From a virus: a stretch of DNA of 64,000 bases. This document shows positions 41,201 to 48,599 of the stretch, piece by piece; the stretch's first letter is position 1, and the number at the start of each line of letters is the position of its first letter. The notes below the pieces were generated by a model that saw only the letters and a list, made by a program, of their open reading frames with translations, had not been told where the DNA came from and did not search any database. Both the position numbers and the translations under genes were made by a program. The stretch spans positions 1 to 64,000 of the IMG/VR virus record IMGVR_UViG_3300023179_000039. One strand, written 5' to 3'.

Positions 41201-41208
41201 TATTTATT
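41201..41208 (-). promoter_or_regulatory. Late promoter octamer, 299-aa gene
   Basis: AATAAATA ends 7 nt before the ATG at 41193. Confidence 0.55.
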
Positions 41209-41226
41209 CTTTATAATATAATAATT

Positions 41227-41232
41227 AGGAGG
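41227..41232 (+). promoter_or_regulatory. Shine-Dalgarno AGGAGG before an ATT start
   Basis: The only full AGGAGG I noticed before a gene in the window. It ends 10 nt before the ATT that I propose starts the amidotransferase. Confidence 0.6.
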
Positions 41233-41242
41233 TATATAATAT

Positions 41243-41926
41243 ATTTGCGGTATATTTGGTTCTAAAGACTTTACAACATATGTAAAGCTTTATAAGAGTA
41301 ATAAGAAAAGAGGCACCTTTTCTTACGGGGGTCTATTAATTGGACATAAGATACATGCCTTGTTAAAAACTCCAGGAACTGCAGAATTACATAAAAAGCT
41401 AGTTATCGAATACGGGAGAAAGAAGAGAAGTATTACTGATTTTGAAACGTTTTTAGGTCATACACAAGCACCTACATCAAGCCAGAGACGATTTACACCT
41501 GCCACTTCTCACCCTTTTCAATATAAAAACTGGATCATTGCACATAATGGCGTTTTAACAAATGATAGAGAGCTTAAGAAACTTATAAAAGATAAAAAAT
41601 CTTTTAATGTAGTTGACTCATCTGTTATTGCACCTTTAATAGATTTTAAATTTAGGGATATAGGGGATGAGGTAGCAGGTATATGTAGCGCGCTTTCTAT
41701 GCTTAAAGGTACCTTCGGGTTATGGATTTATGAGCAAAAGAGCGGAAACATATACCTTGCAAGATCCGGTAGTACGATTTATGCAAATTTTATCACTAAT
41801 GACTTCTCATCTCTTAAAGAAGAAGGCTTTGTTTCATTAGATGAAGGAGTTCTCTATCTCTTAACAAAAGAAGGCATTACATCTGTAGGCGTCTTTAAGA
41901 CAAACTCACCTTTTTTCTCACCATGA
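41243..41926 (+). CDS. Class II glutamine amidotransferase, probable ATT start
   Basis: Ntn-type glutaminase domain. Class II enzymes need a Cys directly after the initiator Met. Here the frame reads (ATT)-CGIFGSKDFTTYVKLYKSN, exactly the canonical MCGIFG start if ATT is read as the initiator. TAA lies two codons upstream, so no ATG/GTG/TTG can precede Cys2. The next usual start, TTG at 41360, would remove the catalytic Cys and 38 more residues. Other motifs: FLGHTQAPTSSQRRFTPATS, HPFQYKNWIIAHNGVLTN and KGTFGLWIY. At 227 residues it is a stand-alone domain; the ammonia acceptor is unknown. It lies 1.5 kb downstream of queC on the same strand. Confidence 0.8.
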   Translation: MCGIFGSKDFTTYVKLYKSNKKRGTFSYGGLLIGHKIHALLKTPGTAELHKKLVIEYGRKKRSITDFETFLGHTQAPTSSQRRFTPATSHPFQYKNWIIAHNGVLTNDRELKKLIKDKKSFNVVDSSVIAPLIDFKFRDIGDEVAGICSALSMLKGTFGLWIYEQKSGNIYLARSGSTIYANFITNDFSSLKEEGFVSLDEGVLYLLTKEGITSVGVFKTNSPFFSP

Positions 41927-42597
41927 AGACGGCATTCTATACATGTACAAGGCGTTCAATAATTGATGAGACGTTTGCTTTCAAGTCACTAAGAAGACTT
42001 TGTGATAAAATAGAATTTTTTTACGATTGTAATAACAAAGAGGGCCTCAGCAAACGTTACAACGATATTCTAAAAGAACATGCAAACTCATTTGATAATA
42101 TAGTATTCTTGCACGACGATGTTTATGTCGATGATCTTTATGTTATTGAAAAGCTAGAAAAAGCGCACACCGTTTTTGATATTGTTGGTCTTGCTGGAGG
42201 AGTTAACCCAACCGTTAAGACACCTGCACTATGGCATTTAATGTGTGGGGGGTTCGGTAGCGGTAACTTGAGAGGCGCAGTCGCGCACCCGACAGGTAAC
42301 AAAGCAAATGATCAGATATTTGTAACTAGCTTTGGCCCTACACCTAGCCGAGTAGCTATTTTAGACGGTTTATTTTTAAGTGTTAATACAAAATGCTACT
42401 TAGATAAAAACTGGAAATTTAATGAAAACTATACATTTCATCATTATGATATAGCTAGCAGTCTAGATGCAAATAAAGCTCAGCTTAAGCTAGGGGTAGT
42501 GCCTATTTGGTGTGTACACAGTTCTCCTGGTCTTTTAAATATAGAAGACAAATTATTCTTAAATAGCCAACAAAAGTTTTTAGAAGAATATAGTTAG
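41923..42597 (+). CDS. GT-A glycosyltransferase-like protein (StrF-like), 224 aa
   Basis: FDNIVFLHDDVYVDDLYVIE (about residues 55-75) has the acidic HDDV where metal and sugar nucleotide bind. FDIVGLAGGVNPTVKTPALW and AILDGLFLSVNTKCYL follow. NYTFHHYDIASSLDANKAQL with VVPIWCVHSSPG completes the pattern of the Glyco_tranf_2_5 / StrF-like group. Start overlaps the amidotransferase stop (ATGA). Substrate unknown. Confidence 0.75.
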   Translation: MKTAFYTCTRRSIIDETFAFKSLRRLCDKIEFFYDCNNKEGLSKRYNDILKEHANSFDNIVFLHDDVYVDDLYVIEKLEKAHTVFDIVGLAGGVNPTVKTPALWHLMCGGFGSGNLRGAVAHPTGNKANDQIFVTSFGPTPSRVAILDGLFLSVNTKCYLDKNWKFNENYTFHHYDIASSLDANKAQLKLGVVPIWCVHSSPGLLNIEDKLFLNSQQKFLEEYS

Positions 42598-42599
42598 CA

Positions 42600-42633
42600 T
42601 TGATTATTTGTTTTTATAATTTATTATAATGTA
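42600..42633 (+). promoter_or_regulatory. Sigma70-type promoter, gene 41
   Basis: TTGATT (42600-42605), 16 nt, TATTAT (42622-42627), then 6 nt to the ATG of gp41. Confidence 0.7.
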
Positions 42634-43962
42634 ATGGGCAAGTTAGATCTAGACTTTTTTGAAACAGTTATTGCTTTTAAGTCTTTAACTGATGAAACCT
42701 ACCTCGCATCCATAGTAGATCATATAAAACCTGTTTTTTTCAAAAATAAAGATATTAAATCGATTTTTACTATTATTCGCGATTTCTATGAAAGTAGAAA
42801 CGCGTGCCCCACTCTTACTGAAATTAAGTCTTATCTTACTACAGAAGAATTAAAAACGTCATTTAAAAATACCGTAAATCTGTTTAATAATCTTGATAAA
42901 AATTTTAATAACGACGAGCTTTCATTTAATACTGAAAAATTTATTAAAGAAAAGTCTGTATACCATACAATGATGGATGTAATTGAAGATATCGACAAGA
43001 ATAGCGTTGATACCTCTAAAATTTTAGCGAAGTTTGAAAAGGCTTGTAATATTTCTCTCACCACCGAGATTGGTTTAGATCTCTACACAGATATTGATAA
43101 AGTTATTACAGACTTACATTCGAATGAAAAATATTTGCCTTCAAAATGGAAATGGTTAGATGAAAAAATAGGAGGTGGGTTTTTAGAGGAAGGTAGAGCA
43201 TTATATTTGTTTGCCGGTGAAACTAATATTGGTAAGAGTATATTTCTAGGCAATGTTGCAATTAATGTGGCTGATCAAGGCAAGACCGTCCTGCTTGTTT
43301 CTTTGGAAATGCCTGAAATAATTTATGCAAAAAGGCTTGTTTCAAGCGTATCTAAGATACCGCTTAGTCAATTAAAGGTTGAATCTGATACTTTAAAAAA
43401 TCAAATAAGCGAATATTGTATAGAGAATCCTAATGCTAAAATTTTAATTAAAGAGTTTCCCCCTGCTACAATCACACCCAATCATTTAAAGGCATTTATT
43501 AAAAAGCTTTTTCAAAAAGGTATAAAAATCGATGCAATTGTATTAGATTATGTAAATCTATTACATTCAACTATGGGTGATTCGAGTTATGAAAGGGTAA
43601 AGATATGTACAGAACAACTCAGAGCTCTAAGCTATCAGTTTAATTGCCCTGTTATAACAGCTACTCAATTAAATCGTGAAGGATATGAGATAACCGATCC
43701 CGGTCTTAAGACAATTTCTGAAAGTATAGGATTAGCAATGACAGGCGATGTCATTATGAGTATTTGGCAAGAAGATACAGATAAAGAGTTAGGTGTTATA
43801 AAAATGGGGTTAATGAAGAACAGATTTGGGCCAAATTTCGGCCATTGCGCTATGAGAATAGACTATTCTACATTGACTATAACAGAGGACGAACATATAA
43901 ACGACACGGAGGCAAGTACATCATCTATTAATACGTTGACAAAATTAGCTATAGATAATTGA
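42634..43962 (+). CDS. 41: Replicative DNA helicase gp41 (DnaB-like)
   Basis: Hexameric 5'-3' helicase of the T4 primosome (442 residues; T4 475). N-terminal helical domain, then LYLFAGETNIGKSIFLGNVA (Walker A near residue 195), TVLLVSLEMPEIIYAKRLVS (H1a), IDAIVLDYVNLLHSTMGDSS (Walker B), PVITATQLNREGYE and KMGLMKNRFGP (arginine finger region). The acidic, Ser/Thr-rich tail is free to bind partners. Primase gp61 is encoded at 49974. Confidence 0.96.
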   Translation: MGKLDLDFFETVIAFKSLTDETYLASIVDHIKPVFFKNKDIKSIFTIIRDFYESRNACPTLTEIKSYLTTEELKTSFKNTVNLFNNLDKNFNNDELSFNTEKFIKEKSVYHTMMDVIEDIDKNSVDTSKILAKFEKACNISLTTEIGLDLYTDIDKVITDLHSNEKYLPSKWKWLDEKIGGGFLEEGRALYLFAGETNIGKSIFLGNVAINVADQGKTVLLVSLEMPEIIYAKRLVSSVSKIPLSQLKVESDTLKNQISEYCIENPNAKILIKEFPPATITPNHLKAFIKKLFQKGIKIDAIVLDYVNLLHSTMGDSSYERVKICTEQLRALSYQFNCPVITATQLNREGYEITDPGLKTISESIGLAMTGDVIMSIWQEDTDKELGVIKMGLMKNRFGPNFGHCAMRIDYSTLTITEDEHINDTEASTSSINTLTKLAIDN

Positions 43963-43986
43963 TTTATTAGTTTTGAGTAATAATTA
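43959..43986 (+). promoter_or_regulatory. Possible sigma70-type promoter, 96- to 98-aa gene
   Basis: TTGATT (43959-43964), 16 nt, TAATTA (43981-43986). Start-codon spacing is 4 nt to a TTG or 10 nt to a GTG, so less regular than at other genes. Confidence 0.4.
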
Positions 43987-43987
43987 G

Positions 43988-44284
43988 TTGTTGACTGTGA
44001 AAGGTTACGATCCTTCTGAACTGATAACTGATTATGAACAAACACATTTGTTTTTATCGTTTTGTTCGTTTGTAACATTAACAAATACTAAAAAACTTAA
44101 TCTAGCTAATGTTTTTATATGTTTACTTAAACATAAAGAGTTTAGAGACGTCTTTAAAGTATATTGTGATTTAAAAAATGATTTTAACGCCGTTAAATTT
44201 TTCTTGCAATTTGATTCAAGTTTGTATAAAAGTAAATACATTATGAAATTTTTAAACAGTAACAAAAAGTTTTTATTAGTATGA
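43988..44284 (+). CDS. Hypothetical protein before the bS21 gene, up to 98 aa
   Basis: Not recognised. Start uncertain among TTG 43988, TTG 43991 and GTG 43997. Helical: SELITDYEQTHLFLSFCSF, NTKKLNLANVFICLLKHKEF and FNAVKFFLQFDSSLYKSKYI. Lies directly after gene 41, and its stop overlaps the bS21 start (ATGA). In T4 the late co-activator gp33 and loader gp59 lie close to gene 32, so one of these three small genes may take such a role, but I see no sequence support. Confidence 0.55.
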   Translation: MLTVKGYDPSELITDYEQTHLFLSFCSFVTLTNTKKLNLANVFICLLKHKEFRDVFKVYCDLKNDFNAVKFFLQFDSSLYKSKYIMKFLNSNKKFLLV

Positions 44285-44493
44285 GTAAAGTAATTAACGT
44301 TTCCGTTTCTTTAGACAAAAAGAAATGCACAGATAAAGCTTATTTTGATAAAGCTTATAAAAAATTTGCAAGAGAAGTTTTAAGAGCAGGTATTTCTGAA
44401 GATCTACGTTTTAAGCGTTATTATCTTAAGCCGAGTGCGCTTAGAAAGCTTAAAAAGCAGTTCAGCAGACAAAAGTGGAAATTTTATAATTGA
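44281..44493 (+). CDS. rpsU: Ribosomal protein bS21 homologue
   Basis: A 70-residue basic protein. DKAYKKFAREVLRAGISEDL with RFKRYYLKPSALRKLKKQF aligns with bS21's 'FD.ALRRFKR...KAG...E.R.RE.YEKP...RKRK'. Spacing of the 'F..A...F.R....AGI..E.R....Y.KPS..R' pattern is kept. bS21 sits on the small ribosomal subunit near the mRNA exit and helps choose initiation sites. Virus-encoded bS21 has been reported, including in pelagiphages as I recall. Coupled to genes on both sides by 4-nt overlaps. Confidence 0.8.
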   Translation: MSKVINVSVSLDKKKCTDKAYFDKAYKKFAREVLRAGISEDLRFKRYYLKPSALRKLKKQFSRQKWKFYN

Positions 44494-45131
44494 TAACTGA
44501 ATTTGAAAAACACATTTACAATTCTTTCTTAAAAGTTACTCGCTCAAATAGTAATTTACCGTACAAGCTTCGCAAAAATTTTGAAAATGTAGACGAAAAA
44601 ACATATTTATCGTTAAAAAAGCTATCATTGTTTTTTAAGAAATACCCCCATATAAAAGTAGAAGACTTTTTCAAAGCACCTTATTTGCTATATAAGGATG
44701 AAAAATATTTTCCATTAGAATACTTTTATACACTTAAGGCAATAAAATCCTTTACTCTTAATAATCAAAGGCAAAATAATTTAGATCCAGATAGTGACGA
44801 GCAGTTAAATAATATTAAACAGTCATTAGTCTATATTTTAAATTTTTGTAACAAGCATAACATTGATGTAGAAAATTATATTTTTCACAAAACTAATAAT
44901 GAATATTCTTTTTTATTACACCTCAAAGAACATAATGTTAATATGTATACTCTTTTAGGCTATAATAATTTTGAAAAGGTGCTGCGCTCCTGTAATGCCG
45001 AAATAACAAAATTTATTATTGGTGAAGAGCTCTACAACAACGTACAGACATTTAGAACAAAACTCTTTAATTCAAAAAAAGCTGCAAAATTAGTTTCACT
45101 TGGCCTTAAAAAAATTATAGAAAAGTCTTGA
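44490..45131 (+). CDS. Hypothetical protein upstream of gene 32 (gp59 position), 213 aa
   Basis: All-helical, Lys/Asn-rich: EFEKHIYNSFLKVTRSNSNL, YLSLKKLSLFFKKYPHIKVE and FPLEYFYTLKAIKSFTLNN. T4 places the helicase loader gp59 (217 residues, all helical, basic) next to gene 32, and size and fold type agree, but I see no diagnostic residues. The start appears to be TTG at 44490, overlapping the bS21 stop. Confidence 0.55.
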   Translation: MITEFEKHIYNSFLKVTRSNSNLPYKLRKNFENVDEKTYLSLKKLSLFFKKYPHIKVEDFFKAPYLLYKDEKYFPLEYFYTLKAIKSFTLNNQRQNNLDPDSDEQLNNIKQSLVYILNFCNKHNIDVENYIFHKTNNEYSFLLHLKEHNVNMYTLLGYNNFEKVLRSCNAEITKFIIGEELYNNVQTFRTKLFNSKKAAKLVSLGLKKIIEKS

Positions 45132-45161
45132 TTTACATTTTAAATCATATATCATAATAAC
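45128..45161 (+). promoter_or_regulatory. Sigma70-type promoter, gene 32
   Basis: TTGATT (45128-45133), 16 nt, TATCAT (45150-45155), then 6 nt to the gp32 ATG. Confidence 0.7.
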
Positions 45162-46022
45162 ATGAGTACATTTACCACATCGATGTTTGAAAGTATTAAA
45201 GGCGCGCTGACAAAGAGTAACGAATCAACTGCTTCGAAGATAAAAGATTATCTAAGATGTGAGGTTGGCAATACATATACAGTACGACTTCTCCCTAATG
45301 TTAAGGACCCATCAAAGACATTCTTCCATTATTATTCCTACGGATGGAACAGTTTTTCAACAGGAGAGCTAATTACTGCTGTTAGCCCTACAACCTGGAA
45401 TCAGCGTGACCCTATTGCAGAGGAACGCTATAGGATTCTTCGTACGGGCACTGAAAAGGAAAAGGAAAAGGCCCTGGCTATTAAGCGTCGCGAAAACTGG
45501 CTTGTTAGTGTTTATGTAGTTAATGATCCGGTTAATTCTGATAACAACGGTAAGGTCAAGCTGTTAAGGTTTGGTCGCCAGTTGCATAAGATTATTATGG
45601 GCGCTATTGAGGGTGAGGAAGCAGAAGAGCTCGGTCCTCGCATATTCGATCTTTCACCTAAAGGCTGCAACCTTAAGATTAAAGTAGAAAAGCAAGGTGA
45701 ATATCCTACTTATGTTTCATCTAAGTTTACTACACCCAAGGAAATTGAAGGCCTAGATGATGATTCTTTTAAGAAAGTATATAGCAGCGCCTTTGATCTC
45801 GAATCGTATGTTAGTGTAAAGAGTTATGATGAACTTAAGGACATCCTCGATTCACATTACCATGGCACTAAGGACGTTGAAGATGTAATTGAAGAGCCTG
45901 TAGCTAAAAAGACATCAGCTCCAACCCCTTCCGTTAATGTTACAGTCAAGCCTTCGAAAACAGAAGCAAAAGCTGTTACAGAAGACGACGAGAGCATTAG
46001 CGAACTTCTTAAGGACCTTTAA
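45162..46022 (+). CDS. 32: Single-stranded DNA-binding protein gp32
   Basis: A 286-residue ssDNA-binding protein (T4 301). TYTVRLLPNVKDPSKTFFHY, YSYGWNSFSTGELI, NWLVSVYVVNDPVNSDNNGK and VKLLRFGRQLHKIIMGAIEG are gp32 core text. The zinc-binding His/Cys set of T4 is not obvious here, as in marine relatives. A Pro/Thr linker leads to an acidic tail (DDESISELLKDL) that binds partner proteins. Codon use is of the highly expressed type. Confidence 0.95.
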   Translation: MSTFTTSMFESIKGALTKSNESTASKIKDYLRCEVGNTYTVRLLPNVKDPSKTFFHYYSYGWNSFSTGELITAVSPTTWNQRDPIAEERYRILRTGTEKEKEKALAIKRRENWLVSVYVVNDPVNSDNNGKVKLLRFGRQLHKIIMGAIEGEEAEELGPRIFDLSPKGCNLKIKVEKQGEYPTYVSSKFTTPKEIEGLDDDSFKKVYSSAFDLESYVSVKSYDELKDILDSHYHGTKDVEDVIEEPVAKKTSAPTPSVNVTVKPSKTEAKAVTEDDESISELLKDL

Positions 46023-46025
46023 TTA

Positions 46026-46445
46026 ATGGAAATGCAGGAACTTTCTCCTGAAGAGCTCAAATTAACAGCTCTTCAATTTATGGGTCAACATCTCACTGGT
46101 GATCTTAAGGAGTTAAATAAAAATATTGTAAGTCAAAATAGAACATTACAGGGCATGACTATAGACCCTGTGAGAATTATTAACACTATTCCTGCAGGGC
46201 ATAATAATCAGCATATAAACCCATATGCTAATGTTGTTAACGCTGGTATTAATGTAGCCCAGCAAAGACCAATCAACGTTCAAGCCTCCGCTGTACATCA
46301 AATTCAAACTGAACAACCAGCAGTTATTAATGACCCGAATCAGCTTGAATTTGAATTTAATAACTCAACAATTGCAAAACAAATATTTGAAAAATTAGAT
46401 ATTATTCTCAAAAAAATTGATAGTTTAGAAAACAAGCTTAAATAA
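46026..46445 (+). CDS. Hypothetical protein after gene 32, 139 aa
   Basis: Not recognised. N-terminal helices (LSPEELKLTALQFMGQHLTG), an Asn/Gln/Val-rich low-complexity middle (about 55-110), and a C-terminal coiled-coil helix (IFEKLDIILKKIDSLENKLK). 3 nt after gene 32, thus likely cotranscribed with it. Confidence 0.6.
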   Translation: MEMQELSPEELKLTALQFMGQHLTGDLKELNKNIVSQNRTLQGMTIDPVRIINTIPAGHNNQHINPYANVVNAGINVAQQRPINVQASAVHQIQTEQPAVINDPNQLEFEFNNSTIAKQIFEKLDIILKKIDSLENKLK

Positions 46446-46449
46446 GTTT

Positions 46450-47130
46450 ATGCCTGATTTTGAGAACTTAGTGATTCATACTCATTTAGGTTTAGGTGAT
46501 CACTTTATTTGTTGCGGATTAGTTAGAAAGCTAGCTTTAAAAGGCGACTATAAAAAGTATTACGTTGCTGTTAAAAAAAATAATTTTTCTTCTGTAAAAC
46601 CGCTCTACAGTGATTTAGAAAATATTGATTTTATAGTTGTTACACAGGACAATGAGGTAGGAGGTAGCTTACCTCCTAATAGCGAATATTTGAGAGTAGG
46701 CTTTTTTCAGCGCCCTTGGCTTAGATTTGATATAGGTTTTTATGATCAAGTTGGGTTTGATATTAAAGACAAATATGAATATTTTAAAATTAATAGAAAC
46801 ATAGAAAAAGAAAAAGAAGTAATTGATAAAGTTTGCCCACAAGGAGATTTTATTTTTGTAAATAATACATCTTCTTCTGGTACTTTTGATTTTAAAATAG
46901 ACAATAATTTACCAGTGGTATTACCAGATCCCAGCTTAGAATTTGCTGCTGTTGACTATTTAGGGGTTATTGAAAAGGCTAAGGAAGTTCATCTTCTGCA
47001 TAGTAGTTTTCTATGTCTTACCGACTTAGCGCTAAATCGCGGCGAGCTGTTTTTTCATAGAGTTAAAAAGAGTAGTGATGATGAACTTAATCCCGATCTA
47101 AGACTTAATTGGACTAAAATTGATTATTGA
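46450..47130 (+). CDS. GT-B-like glycosyltransferase-type protein (GT9-like N-terminus), 226 aa
   Basis: VIHTHLGLGDHFICCGLVRK at the N-terminus resembles the 'G.GD.i...p....L' loop of GT9/heptosyltransferase-type enzymes. PQGDFIFVNNTSSSGTFDFK opens the second half, and YLGVIEKAKEVHLLHSSFL matches the typical late region where a site of the 'E.AKEVH...SSF..L' form binds the donor. Shorter than cellular GT9 enzymes. Substrate unknown. Confidence 0.65.
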   Translation: MPDFENLVIHTHLGLGDHFICCGLVRKLALKGDYKKYYVAVKKNNFSSVKPLYSDLENIDFIVVTQDNEVGGSLPPNSEYLRVGFFQRPWLRFDIGFYDQVGFDIKDKYEYFKINRNIEKEKEVIDKVCPQGDFIFVNNTSSSGTFDFKIDNNLPVVLPDPSLEFAAVDYLGVIEKAKEVHLLHSSFLCLTDLALNRGELFFHRVKKSSDDELNPDLRLNWTKIDY

Positions 47131-47160
47131 TATCTTGCATATATAAGCTATTATAAACAT
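47127..47160 (+). promoter_or_regulatory. Sigma70-type promoter, gene 45
   Basis: TTGATA (47127-47132), 16 nt, TATTAT (47149-47154), then 6 nt to the GTG of gp45. Confidence 0.7.
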
Positions 47161-47892
47161 GTGAATTTAAATGTAAAAGATAAAGATAATTTTTTATTAA
47201 ATTTTGTTACACCGTTAAGCAAAGTTGCTGATAGCGCAGTTTTAAAAGTTAAGAATGGTAAAATAACATCATTAATATCGACAAGCGATAATACTATTAT
47301 TGTATATTCTGAATATAATGACGATGCAATTAAAGCAGATTCTACTCTTAATATTCCTGACCTAAAGAAGTTAAGTAGAGTTATTTCATGTGTTGAAGAG
47401 CCAAAATTAGATTTCGATATATCATCAAACTATATCGGATATAATTCGAATAATGTAAGATTTAAATACCATCTTTACGATGACGGTATTATACCTTCAC
47501 CTAAACTTAGTATCGATAAACTTAATGCTTTAGAATTTGATGGTAAATTCACCCTCCCTTTTAGTTCCGTTATTAATCTTATTAAAGGCAGCTCTATTAG
47601 TACCGAAACAAATAAAGTTTATATCAGTGTAAAGAATAATTCTGTATTTGGTGAGCTAACTGATAAAACTAGAGCTAACATAGATTCATATGGAATTAAT
47701 ATTTCTACAGATTATGAAGGCACACAGTTTGCCATTGCTATACCGTTGAATTTTGAGATATTTAGAATAATTTCTTCTATGAAGTTCAAAGAGCTACAAG
47801 CCCACCTTATTACAAAAATGGGCGTAATGACGCTTGATTTAAATCTTGATAATGCAAAATTTAAATTTGTTATTTCTGCACTAGCTAACTAA
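47161..47892 (+). CDS. 45: Sliding clamp gp45
   Basis: Trimeric processivity clamp and activator of late transcription (243 residues; T4 228). LNFVTPLSKVADSAVLKVKN, GKITSLISTSDNTIIVYSEY, LNIPDLKKLSRVISCVEE and RFKYHLYDDGIIPSP follow the gp45 order. The C-terminal half has VYISVKNNSVFGELTDKT and MGVMTLDLNLDNAKFKFVIS. GTG start set by the promoter 6 nt upstream. Clamp-loader gene 62 is at 9682; gene 44 is not in the window. Confidence 0.92.
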   Translation: MNLNVKDKDNFLLNFVTPLSKVADSAVLKVKNGKITSLISTSDNTIIVYSEYNDDAIKADSTLNIPDLKKLSRVISCVEEPKLDFDISSNYIGYNSNNVRFKYHLYDDGIIPSPKLSIDKLNALEFDGKFTLPFSSVINLIKGSSISTETNKVYISVKNNSVFGELTDKTRANIDSYGINISTDYEGTQFAIAIPLNFEIFRIISSMKFKELQAHLITKMGVMTLDLNLDNAKFKFVISALAN

Positions 47893-47893
47893 T

Positions 47894-48268
47894 ATGAGTA
47901 AAAATAAAATTAAAACACCTAGTTACTTTATTAAGCGTTTGCGAGATAACGGGTTTGTTGTTATTAAGCTTTTTAATGTCTATAGCAAATGTGACCCGCG
48001 TAGATGGACAGTAATGGTTAACCCTAGTTTTGAATCTGTTCTTATTACATGCTATACAAACAAGGATAATATTGATGAGGTGTTGTTTGAATTTAATGAT
48101 GGCGATAGAAAAATTCAGCGTAATTTCTCAATTAAGACAGATTCTATTGAAGTAATAATAACTTTCTTAATTAGACATGGTATTTCTAATAATGTTGATT
48201 ACCAAGGACGTAGCAGATACTTGTCAAGGAGACTAAATAATTATGATGAAAAACAAAAAGTTGCCTAA
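47894..48268 (+). CDS. Conserved hypothetical T4-like protein after gene 45, 124 aa
   Basis: KTPSYFIKRLRDNGFVVIKL with NVYSKCDPRRWTVMVNPS and RNFSIKTDSIEVIITFLIRH is a pattern I recognise from marine T4-like phages. No function is known to me. The compact alpha/beta appearance and tight spacing (1 nt) after gene 45 suggest a replication- or transcription-period role. Overlaps the next gene by 26 nt. Confidence 0.7.
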   Translation: MSKNKIKTPSYFIKRLRDNGFVVIKLFNVYSKCDPRRWTVMVNPSFESVLITCYTNKDNIDEVLFEFNDGDRKIQRNFSIKTDSIEVIITFLIRHGISNNVDYQGRSRYLSRRLNNYDEKQKVA

Positions 48269-48569
48269 AGACAATAGTTCTGATAAAAACTTTAATCCTA
48301 ATGAGAATAAAGAAATTAAAGAACTTACTCACAAGGCTTTGCTGTCATTTTTAAAAGAACAGATTTCCGAAAGAAACTCAAATAAAAAAGACCTCGACGC
48401 GTTACACGCTCAAATACTAGAATTTCTTAATTGCTTTATTTTAATTGGCTACAATTTTCAAGGCGAGCCAATTTCAATGATATCTGCGCACAATCAGCAA
48501 GAGGCCGACTCTTTAGCCGCTTTAATTAATAAATTTATTTTGAACTCTTCTAAAGATCAAAACGATTGA
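48243..48569 (+). CDS. Conserved hypothetical protein, 108 aa
   Basis: Charged N-terminal 45 residues, then LDALHAQILEFLNCFILIGY with NFQGEPISMISAHNQQEADS and LAALINKFIL, a pattern I recall from marine T4-like phages. Function unknown. Confidence 0.65.
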   Translation: MMKNKKLPKDNSSDKNFNPNENKEIKELTHKALLSFLKEQISERNSNKKDLDALHAQILEFLNCFILIGYNFQGEPISMISAHNQQEADSLAALINKFILNSSKDQND

Positions 48570-48599
48570 TATAGCTATTTTTTCTATTAAAATAATCGA
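48566..48599 (+). promoter_or_regulatory. Sigma70-type promoter, epimerase gene
   Basis: TTGATA (48566-48571), 16 nt, TAAAAT (48588-48593), then 6 nt to the GTG at 48600. Confidence 0.65.

Noticed and set aside
41360-41926. TTG start for the amidotransferase
   Set aside because: It would delete the catalytic Cys and the whole conserved N-terminus CGIFG; the ATT with a strong Shine-Dalgarno is better.
44490-45131. Firm assignment as helicase loader gp59
   Set aside because: Only position, size and helical content agree; no diagnostic residues, so it is left as hypothetical.
43988-48569. Late co-activator gp33
   Set aside because: Several small genes near genes 32 and 45 could fit, but none shows a recognisable gp33 pattern.
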